Shown: in pieces, positions 54,311 to 61,392 of the stretch
Layout of the letters: each line of letters begins with the position of its first letter
How positions within the stretch are numbered: position 1 is the first letter of the stretch
NCBI RefSeq assembly: GCF_900142735.1
Contig: NZ_FRBY01000003.1
Coordinates: forward strand, 310,001 to 374,000
DNA from: Flavobacterium saccharophilum
GTDB lineage: Bacteria > Bacteroidota > Bacteroidia > Flavobacteriales > Flavobacteriaceae
Length of the DNA stretch: 64,000 bases
Direction: 5' to 3'
The notes under the pieces: generated by a model
Database searches by the model: none
What the model was told of the DNA's origin: nothing
The model's input: only the letters and a program-made list of their open reading frames with translations
Program-made: the position numbers and the translations under genes

Positions 54311-54341
54311 AAATGCGCAAAAGTGATTTTGCGCATTTTTT
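54311..54341. terminator. bidirectional hairpin between convergent genes
   Basis: AAATGCGCAAAA and TTTTGCGCATTT perfect stem with a GTGA loop; T run on the plus strand and a partial one on the minus. It may terminate both the plus-strand genes and the TIR gene at 54368. Confidence 0.75.
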
Positions 54342-54367
54342 GTTTTTTATTGGATGATTCTTTAATA

Positions 54368-57300
54368 CTATTTAAATAATTTTTCTCTAAACTCTTTAAT
54401 TATTGCTGTCCAAAATGCTGCTCTTTCTATTTTTGATACTTCCTTAATATCTCCGTCTAAATATAATTTTTTATCCAAAGAAATATTAGTTCCTCTCAGA
54501 CTAGCATGATGCTTCCCTAATTTACTTGTTTCCCAGTCACATGGTTTTATAATAATAGGAATTATTTTTTTTCCTAATTCTTCCGCTTTATCAACCTCAA
54601 AATCTCTAATATATTTAGTATTTAATAAATCAACACTTACCAAGGCAACCATGTAATCACATTCTGCTAGTTTACGTTGAATAACCTCATGAGAGTCATC
54701 GCCTAAATCTATTTCATCACAATTAAATGGATCTATTAAATTTTCATCTTTTAATGTAATAAGATGTTTTACAAATTCTCGTTTGTAATCATCATCAAAT
54801 TTAGAATAACTAATAAATATTTTTTTCATTTTTTCAGTATTTTTATTACTTGTAAAATTCTTAAATAAGCCAGTACTTTTTTCAACAACTAAATTCTTAT
54901 TAAGTCTTCTAATTTCAATCTCTTTATCATTTTGTACTTCTTTTTTTATTGATAAACCAAAAGAGATTATTTTACTAAACGTTTTATCTTCATTTTGTAA
55001 ATCTTTATGTTTTACAAAAAATTTATTGTCTGTTGAAATATATAAATCATCTGGGCTAACAAGTGGATAATTGTTAGCCTCAATAGCATTACTTACTGAT
55101 GCATCTTGGACTAAATTTTCAACTTTAATATCTTCATGAGAAATACTAACTTCCAGCTCACCTCCAATTAAATTTTCAATATTAATATCCTCAATTTTTA
55201 TATTGTCTCTTTTTAGATCATTTCGTTTACCCTCAAAAGGTATTTTGTCCCAATATAAATTTAAAATATCTCTAAATATTTCTTGTTCCAATTTATTTAA
55301 TCGACTATTACTCTTTTTTGATTTTATTGAAACTGATATTTCTAAATTATTAAAATCAAGTTTAATTAATATTTTACAATTATCCTTTGTAAATAAAAGC
55401 TGATCTCTCCAATAATATTTTTTATGCATATTTTTCCCATAATGACATATTAACTGATTAATTAATCCAAATGGAATAAAATATTCAAATTTCATTATAA
55501 AATTTGGCTCAATAAAATCAAAAGTCAGTAGCTCATATATTCTATCATCTTCTTCTGTCAGACATAAATAACCTGGTATGATATATTGATCATCAAATTC
55601 ATCAAAAAATATAACTTTCTGGTTTATTAATAATTTAACTATTCTTTCATCAGCAAATCCATCTAAGACACTTCTTTCAACAATACCTTTCTTTTCTATG
55701 ATATTATCTTTAGACAATATACTATCATGAATGTATTGAATTGTTTTTGAAGGATCAAGCCAAACAATATCCTTCAAATCAATATCATCTTTGTAATATA
55801 GAACTAAACCTGTTTGAGCCAATTCCCTTAAAACTTCTGGTAATAACAAATTCTCTTTATCGCTATCCCTTTTATATTCATTTGCCAATTCAGACAATAA
55901 AATATAATTTGGAGTACTTGTTCTTAAAATATAATTTAAAAACTCCTTAAACCAGATTGGCTCCCTTTTTTCAATTTGTTTTTGGTTAATTAGCTCATTT
56001 AAAGTCTCCTCTAAATAACGTAACCCAATATTATGGGTAACAGAATTTTCAATTGAAAATTGATTAAGAGCTATAAAGAACTCATTTTTAATATTAAAAA
56101 TTTCACAATCACCTTTGTAAGCAAGACGTTTATGATTTTCTTTATCAGCATGGGTTTGTACTAATAAAATTGGCTCGTTTTTTTCTAATTTTAAAACATC
56201 TATATTTTTTTTTCCTCTGTCGTATTGAAATTTTAACTGATTCAACCAATAATCTCGATTATAGTCTCTTGTTAATTGTAAATTTCTATCCCTTCTAATT
56301 TGATTCTTATCGTAATTTTCATTCCATAAAAGAATATTAATTGAATCATTACTTAAAAAGGCTTTATACAAACCATGGTAGTAATCTTGTCCTCCAAAAT
56401 CATAAAAAACTGCTTTTGGTATTGCATTTTTTCTAAGGTGTTTGGGTAATGTTTCAATTTGTACAATATGAGTGCTGTGAAGATTATTTTTTATTATTCT
56501 TGGTTCCTTATTTTGTAAAATATAATCTAATAAGGTAGATTTTCCACTTTCTGTATTTCCTAAAAATAGAACCTTAGCTGGTAACCTATACAATTTTTTT
56601 GACTCGTTAATTTTTTTTAAAGCATTCAAAATTGTATCATAATGATTGCTTTTTTCTTCTAAACGTATCCCATTAATTTTAAAACAAGGATTATAAGAGG
56701 TTTTTATGTTTAATGAAGGTAAATTATAAATAAACTCGAACTGCTCAATTTCTGAAATTTGATTACTTTCTATTTCTAAAATTTTTAAAGAGTTAAGTTC
56801 TTTAAGTACCGAAATATCTTTAATATCATTACCGCTTAGATATAACGAATTGATTTCAATTAGATCTTTTAACGCATCTATATTTGAAATATTATTATAA
56901 TTCAAGTATAGGGTAACAATACTTTTCATTTTTTTTAAAAATGAAATGTCTACAATATTATTACTACCCAGAAATAAGGTTTTGATATTTAGTTTTTCAA
57001 GAAAAGAGTAATCTAAAATTATAACATTGCTTAAGAATAATCTGTTAATTTTTTTTAAATTCTTAATGATAGAAAAATCAGATATTTTTTTGTTATTGCT
57101 CAAATCTAAAAAAGAAATTTCTTTTAATCCTTTAAGAATATTAATATCCGAAATGTTTTCATTTCTGGACAAATTTAAATCTGTAAGATTTATAAGATTT
57201 TCTAATGTTGAGATTTTCGAAATTTTGTTATTACTTAAATCTAAATTAGAGATTTTTAGCAGATTTTTTAGAGAAGATAAATCTTCTATATTATTATTCT

Positions 57301-58102
57301 CTAATTGTAAAAGTTCTAAATTAATCAAATTTTCAAGATGCGTTATATCAGAAATTCGATTGCCTTGCAGAAATAAATTTTTTAATTTTAATAAATTTTG
57401 CAAAGAAGATATATTAGAAATTTCGTTTTTATTTAGATATAAACTTGTTAATTCTTTTAGTCCTTCTAAGTGTGAAATATCAGTAATCTCATTATTGGAT
57501 AGATCTAAAAAACTTAATTCTTTTAAATCTTCAAGTACAAAAATATTAGAAATATTATTATTATTTAGATGCAAAGATTTCAATCCAATTAAATTATCTA
57601 AAAAAGAAAGATTGTGAATTATATTATAATTTAATTTTAGATCTATCAACTCTGTTAATTCACAAAGAAACTCGAGTTCTGAAATTTGATTTTCACTTAA
57701 ATTTAAATTATTCAGGTATATTAAATTAGCAAGACAAGAAGCATCATAGATAGAATTACCATTTAGTATTAAAGTTCTTAAATTTGTTAATCCTCCCAAA
57801 CAATAAATATCAGAAATTTGATTACCACTTAAATTAAGACTTTCTAAATTTTGTAAATTTTGAACGCATGAAATATCTAAAATTTGATTATAACTTAAGT
57901 TGAGAGATAATAAAAAAGGGAAATTATCTAAAAAAGATATATTCGAAATTTTATTATGAACTAAATTCAAGGAGACAATTTTACCATCTACATCAAGTAA
58001 AAAGTAATTTTTATTTCTGAAGCTTGAATTAGAATATTCAGAAATTACAATATTAAGTTGCTTTTCTAGACTTATAATTTCATTAGGTTTATTTTTCTTC
58101 AT
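54368..58102 (-). CDS. LRR-Roc-COR-TIR protein, NLR-like candidate immune sensor
   Basis: 1244 residues. Residues about 30-455 hold about 19 internalin-type 22-residue leucine-rich repeats (NISFLDNFPFLLSLNLSYNQ style). A Roc GTPase domain follows (about 505-690): P-loop GNTESGKST, G3 DFGGQD, G4 QTHADK. A COR region extends to about 900. After a variable linker, a C-terminal TIR domain (1092-1244) begins KKIFISYSKFDDDYK; the likely NADase Glu is E1169 in YIRDFEVDKAEE. The gene is visibly more AT-rich than its neighbours, hinting at transfer. In known bacterial TIR systems, sensing activates NAD+ depletion; here the trigger is unknown. Cytosolic; no signal or TM. Confidence 0.88.
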   Translation of the reverse strand: MKKNKPNEIISLEKQLNIVISEYSNSSFRNKNYFLLDVDGKIVSLNLVHNKISNISFLDNFPFLLSLNLSYNQILDISCVQNLQNLESLNLSGNQISDIYCLGGLTNLRTLILNGNSIYDASCLANLIYLNNLNLSENQISELEFLCELTELIDLKLNYNIIHNLSFLDNLIGLKSLHLNNNNISNIFVLEDLKELSFLDLSNNEITDISHLEGLKELTSLYLNKNEISNISSLQNLLKLKNLFLQGNRISDITHLENLINLELLQLENNNIEDLSSLKNLLKISNLDLSNNKISKISTLENLINLTDLNLSRNENISDINILKGLKEISFLDLSNNKKISDFSIIKNLKKINRLFLSNVIILDYSFLEKLNIKTLFLGSNNIVDISFLKKMKSIVTLYLNYNNISNIDALKDLIEINSLYLSGNDIKDISVLKELNSLKILEIESNQISEIEQFEFIYNLPSLNIKTSYNPCFKINGIRLEEKSNHYDTILNALKKINESKKLYRLPAKVLFLGNTESGKSTLLDYILQNKEPRIIKNNLHSTHIVQIETLPKHLRKNAIPKAVFYDFGGQDYYHGLYKAFLSNDSINILLWNENYDKNQIRRDRNLQLTRDYNRDYWLNQLKFQYDRGKKNIDVLKLEKNEPILLVQTHADKENHKRLAYKGDCEIFNIKNEFFIALNQFSIENSVTHNIGLRYLEETLNELINQKQIEKREPIWFKEFLNYILRTSTPNYILLSELANEYKRDSDKENLLLPEVLRELAQTGLVLYYKDDIDLKDIVWLDPSKTIQYIHDSILSKDNIIEKKGIVERSVLDGFADERIVKLLINQKVIFFDEFDDQYIIPGYLCLTEEDDRIYELLTFDFIEPNFIMKFEYFIPFGLINQLICHYGKNMHKKYYWRDQLLFTKDNCKILIKLDFNNLEISVSIKSKKSNSRLNKLEQEIFRDILNLYWDKIPFEGKRNDLKRDNIKIEDINIENLIGGELEVSISHEDIKVENLVQDASVSNAIEANNYPLVSPDDLYISTDNKFFVKHKDLQNEDKTFSKIISFGLSIKKEVQNDKEIEIRRLNKNLVVEKSTGLFKNFTSNKNTEKMKKIFISYSKFDDDYKREFVKHLITLKDENLIDPFNCDEIDLGDDSHEVIQRKLAECDYMVALVSVDLLNTKYIRDFEVDKAEELGKKIIPIIIKPCDWETSKLGKHHASLRGTNISLDKKLYLDGDIKEVSKIERAAFWTAIIKEFREKLFK

Positions 58103-58240
58103 ATTTGTAATTTAATCATTGCCATTTTTCTTTCATGAATTCTTCAAAAGTAATTAAACAAAAAGCCTTTAACGTCAGTAAAAACACCTGATTTAAAGAA
58201 CATAAATAAATTCTTTCACAAACTTAGTTTCTTCCCTTCT

Positions 58241-59086
58241 CTAAATGAGTTCATCAAAAGAAGTTCCTTTTTTTCCAACCAAAAAATCCGAACACAATCG
58301 TTGTTTAAATCGATCGATAGGTTTCAAATCGACATTGGTATCTCCGTTGAGAATATCAAAAGGATCGTCTAAACCGCTAATTAATAAATACAAATAGCAA
58401 AACAAAAACGTAATCGCAGAAGTTACCAAATAATCGGCTGAAGGGCTTTTGAATTTGGTTATCAGTAAAAGCGACATTACGATAAACAAAATACTTTGCA
58501 GCAAGGTATAAGCCGGTTTGATGAAGTTGTTTCTCGAAATCGAATAGGCACGGGTAAGCTGTTTTCGCATCGCATTCGTATTTTCCTGTATGCCTTTTAT
58601 AGCTTCTTTATCGACACCTCTTTCAGCAAAATAATAGGCTATCTCATTCGATTTTCGAATTAAGGGAAAAATAACCGTAGAATCTTTTCCGTGGGAATAA
58701 ATCCATGCAATAATACCATCGGTAATGGCAATCATTTGATCGCGTAAAAAAGTGCTGTCTAATTCTTCCTTGCACAAATCAGAAGTTCCTGTTCTTGGCG
58801 CCTTGAAAGCCAGATAAATCCAGTCTTTGATCGCTTCGAGATTAGAGGCCACTTCGCCCGGGATTTTTTCACTTTCTTTAAAATCGGTCATGGTTGCGGC
58901 CAATAATAATCCAAATACAAAAAAGGCTCCGGTAAAAATAATCGTGATATCGGATAATTCTATCAAATCGTGAAAATCCTGTCCGTAAAGGGAAAGTTTT
59001 TTGAACACAAAATTTTTAATTACTAATATGGCTAATGCGGCAATAAAGGACTTTAGGATTATGGTTCGCTGCTGTATAAATTTCAT
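58241..59086 (-). CDS. bestrophin-like / DUF4239-type membrane protein
   Basis: 281 residues. Two hydrophobic segments at the N-terminus (11-28 and 47-68), two at the C-terminus (about 195-220 and 225-243), and a soluble helical middle. GLDDPFD near residue 246-252 is the bestrophin-like GxxDPF/DDPF motif. Family members are putative anion channels, yet the DUF4239 branch is poorly studied. It lies between the TIR gene (138 nt downstream) and rtcB (250 nt upstream), same strand. No functional tie is proven. Confidence 0.7.
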   Translation of the reverse strand: MKFIQQRTIILKSFIAALAILVIKNFVFKKLSLYGQDFHDLIELSDITIIFTGAFFVFGLLLAATMTDFKESEKIPGEVASNLEAIKDWIYLAFKAPRTGTSDLCKEELDSTFLRDQMIAITDGIIAWIYSHGKDSTVIFPLIRKSNEIAYYFAERGVDKEAIKGIQENTNAMRKQLTRAYSISRNNFIKPAYTLLQSILFIVMSLLLITKFKSPSADYLVTSAITFLFCYLYLLISGLDDPFDILNGDTNVDLKPIDRFKQRLCSDFLVGKKGTSFDELI

Positions 59087-59118
59087 TCAGTTTTTTTTCG
59101 GCAAATTAAAGTATTTTA

Positions 59119-59212
59119 ATGCCACGAAGGCACTAAGGCGCAAAGTTTTCTTTATGCCACGAAGACACTAAGTTTTCTTTCTGCCACGAAGACACTAAGA
59201 CACAAAGTTTTT
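59119..59212. repeat. GCCACGAAGRCACTAAG tandem arm (three copies)
   Basis: ATGCCACGAAGGCACTAAG, ATGCCACGAAGACACTAAG and CTGCCACGAAGACACTAAG lie in direct tandem, each followed by an AAAGTTTTCT-like spacer; no opposite arm is present. Confidence 0.8.
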
Positions 59213-59259
59213 TAAGCGATGTTTGTCTTTTCTGACATAAAATGAGGAAAGTCTATTTT

Positions 59260-59334
59260 CTTGCTTCTTACTTCTTGCTTCTTACTTCTTGTTTCTTGCC
59301 TCTTGCTTCTTGCTTCTTGCTTCTTGCCTCTTTT
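59260..59334. repeat. TTGCTTCTTACTTC tandem word array
   Basis: About nine copies of CTTCTTGC or CTTCTTAC/CTCTTGC run up to the rtcB stop codon. It is a one-strand pyrimidine tract with 7-nt-period units. It probably forms no hairpin but could pair with purine arrays elsewhere. Confidence 0.7.
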
Positions 59335-60756
59335 TTAGTCCTCTCTACTCCCGTCATCAGCCATTCTGACCATTTTTGGGGTAAACTTTGCTACAACATC
59401 TACTAAATCCTGTTGTGCTTCCATAACCTGATTGATGTCTTTATAGGCCATTGGCGCTTCGTCTAAACCTGCACCAATAAGCGTTACGCCGTGGTCTTTT
59501 AGGATGGACTGCATTTCGGTTTTAGTAATATTTTTAATCGCCTGAGTTCTGCTCATTTGTCTTCCCGCTCCGTGTGACGCCGAATTGATCGCGTTCTCCT
59601 CGCCTTTTCCTCTCACTAAAAACCCCGGTGCGGTCATACTTCCCGGAATGATTCCCATAACGCCTTTTCCGGCTGGGGTTGCCCCTTTTCTGTGCACAAT
59701 TACTTCTTCTCCATTCCAGGTTTCTTTCCAGGCGAAATTATGATGGTTTTCTACTTTGGCTAAAATCGTTGCTCCTAACGCTTTCTCCATTTTGTTATGG
59801 ATAATTTCATGACAAGCCGAAGCGTAATCTCCCGCCAGATTCATCGCCATCCAATATTCCTGACCCAATTGCGAATTCATATCCAAATACGCTAAGTTTT
59901 TTGCTACTTCCGGAAGTTTACAAACCTCTTTGGCCATTTTGGTATAATGTCCGGCAATAGTTGCGCCCATTCCACGCGAACCCGAATGCGTTAACAAAGC
60001 GACATATTTCCCTTTTGGGATATTTAAAACAGCATCATCTTTGGCAAATTCCATGATTCCGAATTCCACAAAGTGATTTCCTCCACCAGAAGAGCCCAAT
60101 TGCGACCAGGCTTTATCTTTCAAATTCTTCACAAACGGATTCATATTGAAAGCGTTATTTTCTAAAATCGCGTGATCTGATTTGTATTGTCCCTGAAAAC
60201 CATGACCTGCACCAAACTTAGAATGTGCCACTAATTCTCTTTTGAATTTGGCTTCGTTTTCAAAGTAAAAATCTTCCGGAATATCGTAAACCGACAACGC
60301 CATTCTACAACCAATATCAACTCCAACTCCATACGGAATAATCGCATTTTTGGTAGCTAAAACGCCGCCAATAGGCAATCCATAACCCTGATGCGCATCT
60401 GGCATTAAAGCTCCGGCAACCGTAACCGGCAATTTCATGGCCACTTCCATTTGTTTTCTGGCTCCATCTTCGATATGTTCTAATCCGTAAGCCGAATATG
60501 TGTTTGGATTTTGATTTAAAGTGATGAAATCTTCTGGTTTTTCATTTGCTTTTTCGATTAAGGCAATAGCAAGTTTGCTAAAAATAGCATCGTCTGTATA
60601 ATTTTCTGGTGTTTCCAAAACGCTTTTGAAATTGGTTATCATTTCATCGCGTTTTAACCCGTGTCTTTTACTGTTTATTTTTAATGCGATTCCGATTATT
60701 TTTCCTTCCGGGAATCCTAATTCCATTAATTCAAATCCGTTGATTTGTGTACTCAT
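59335..60756 (-). CDS. rtcB: RNA 3'-phosphate/2',3'-cyclic phosphate ligase RtcB
   Basis: 473 residues. Joins RNA 2',3'-cyclic-phosphate or 3'-phosphate ends to 5'-OH ends using GTP and Mn2+. Metal and guanylylation sites are present: D147-x-x-C150 in GVDIGCRM, H228 in GGNHFVEFG, H257 in LTHSGSR, and the nucleophile H395 in SHGAGRQMSR. Standard single-domain length. Gene order rsr - RNA modules - rtcB is as in Salmonella, but no rtcA or rtcR is found here. It is transcribed from the promoter at 61343-61383, together with the RNA modules, or from rsr. ATG 60756 is 38 nt after module e. Confidence 0.96.
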   Translation of the reverse strand: MSTQINGFELMELGFPEGKIIGIALKINSKRHGLKRDEMITNFKSVLETPENYTDDAIFSKLAIALIEKANEKPEDFITLNQNPNTYSAYGLEHIEDGARKQMEVAMKLPVTVAGALMPDAHQGYGLPIGGVLATKNAIIPYGVGVDIGCRMALSVYDIPEDFYFENEAKFKRELVAHSKFGAGHGFQGQYKSDHAILENNAFNMNPFVKNLKDKAWSQLGSSGGGNHFVEFGIMEFAKDDAVLNIPKGKYVALLTHSGSRGMGATIAGHYTKMAKEVCKLPEVAKNLAYLDMNSQLGQEYWMAMNLAGDYASACHEIIHNKMEKALGATILAKVENHHNFAWKETWNGEEVIVHRKGATPAGKGVMGIIPGSMTAPGFLVRGKGEENAINSASHGAGRQMSRTQAIKNITKTEMQSILKDHGVTLIGAGLDEAPMAYKDINQVMEAQQDLVDVVAKFTPKMVRMADDGSRED

Positions 60757-60794
60757 TATTTCTTTTTTTTGATAGTTTTTTATTTAATAATTTT

Positions 60795-60866
60795 AAAAGA
60801 GGTAATGTTTAGGAATGGTTTAATTTTCTTTGGAATGAAGGAACCATTTCCTGACGACACTCTTTT
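60795..60866 (-). ncRNA. Y-RNA-like module e
   Basis: On the minus strand: lower helix AAAAGAG/CTCTTTT, internal loop with 5' TGTCGTCA and 3' TAAACATTAC, upper helix GGAAATGGTT/AACCATTCC with one bulge, then CCTTCAT in the apical loop. It has the same plan as modules a-d but no tRNA-like head. It is directly followed by the rtcB leader. By-eye fold. Confidence 0.55.
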
Positions 60867-60958
60867 TTTTTAAGAGCAATATTTTATAAGTAACCTTTAG
60901 GATTCGAACCTAATTAAATCTACCAACGAAGTAATACTTATATACGGCATCTTATAAA
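60867..60958 (-). ncRNA. Y-RNA-like module d with T-arm
   Basis: Lower helix TTTATAAGA/TCTTAAAAA (one A-A mismatch), internal loop 5' TGCCGTA / 3' AAATATTGC, upper helix TATAAGTA/TACTTATA, then TTACTTCGTTGG. The head includes a perfect 5-bp T-arm: TTAGG TTCGAAT CCTAA (60913-60897), the canonical TTCRANT loop. No D-arm is seen. Confidence 0.65.
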
Positions 60959-60960
60959 TT

Positions 60961-61030
60961 TGAAAAAGTGATAATTGGCCAGAGTATTTTGAATCCTTTA
61001 CGAAGTAGCTCTGACACACGACATTTTTCA
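60961..61030 (-). ncRNA. Y-RNA-like module c, short
   Basis: Lower helix TGAAAAA/TTTTTCA, internal loop 5' TGTCGTGT / 3' CAATTATCAC, upper helix GTCAGAG/CTCTGGC (one wobble), apical loop of 24 nt starting CTACTTCGT. The head is only a loop; a TTCAAAA T-loop-like string lies in it. Confidence 0.6.
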
Positions 61031-61035
61031 GTTTT

Positions 61036-61171
61036 AAAAAGAAGTAAAAAGCAATAAGAGAAACGGGGCTTGTCTTGCCAGAGTCGAACTGGATAGCCTT
61101 GCTGATTTTACAACTTCGCTATTCCTCCCCAAATTTGAGACGAAGTAACCCTTATTTACGACATTCTTTTT
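61036..61171 (-). ncRNA. Y-RNA-like module b with tRNA-like hairpins
   Basis: Lower helix AAAAAGAA/TTCTTTTT, internal loop 5' TGTCGTA / 3' GCTTTTTAC, upper helix AATAAG/CTTATT, then TTACTTCGTC. The head closes with GGGG/CCCC and holds a stacked hairpin (ATAGC/GCTAT, inner GTTG/CAGC) and a T-arm CCAG TTCGACT CTGG (61092-61078). Order is T-arm after the first hairpin, unlike the permuted module a. Confidence 0.62.
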
Positions 61172-61178
61172 TTATTTT

Positions 61179-61308
61179 AAAACAAGACAATATTCAAAAA
61201 GATATATTTTCTGCTCTAACCACTGAGCTACAATTCTATCTTTGATAATAAAATTGATGGGAATTGAACCCACGACACGAAGGAGCTCTTTTTTACGGTA
61301 CTTGTTTT
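61179..61308 (-). ncRNA. Y-RNA-like module a, circularly permuted tRNA mimic (YrlA-like)
   Basis: Stem: lower helix AAAACAAG/CTTGTTTT, internal loop 5' TACCGTA / 3' GAATATTGT, upper helix AAAAAGA/TCTTTTT, then GCTCCTTCGTGTC. The head is a tRNA in permuted order: T-arm GTGGG TTCAATT CCCAT (61273-61257), acceptor 3' strand CAATTTT, a 12-nt cap, acceptor 5' strand AGAATTG, TA, D-arm GCTC AGTGGTTA GAGC, A. Acceptor is 7 bp, spacer 2 nt and D-stem 4 bp, exactly as in tRNA; the anticodon arm is replaced by the Y stem. This is the known YrlA-type architecture. Confidence 0.85.
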
Positions 61309-61342
61309 TTTTACTTTTAATTTTCAATGAACTTTTCTATTG

Positions 61343-61383
61343 CAAAGATTCAAATACTACTGCGCAATTATTTTGCGCAGTAG
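61343..61383 (-). promoter_or_regulatory. palindromic operator and promoter for the Y-module/rtcB unit
   Basis: A perfect 11-bp arm pair CTACTGCGCAA and TTGCGCAGTAG with a 5-nt spacer (61357-61383), followed on the minus strand by AATCTTTG (61350-61343), a -7-like box with one mismatch. Spacing and flanks match the copy at 62962-63000. A start near 61336 would precede module a by about 28 nt. Confidence 0.75.
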
Positions 61384-61392
61384 ATTCTTTTT

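Noticed and set aside
57027..57617. 196-codon plus-strand ORF opposite the LRR region
   Set aside because: Its regular 22-codon pattern is the antisense shadow of the leucine-rich repeats.
61343..61383. Sigma-54 promoter for the RNA/rtcB unit
   Set aside because: No GG-N10-GC pair at the right spacing; a Bacteroidota -7-like box fits instead.
60757..61392. Degenerate ordinary tRNA genes between rsr and rtcB
   Set aside because: T-arm and D-arm strings are present but in permuted order (module a) or without anticodon arms, and all five units share a non-tRNA stem. Y-RNA-like modules explain the data better.
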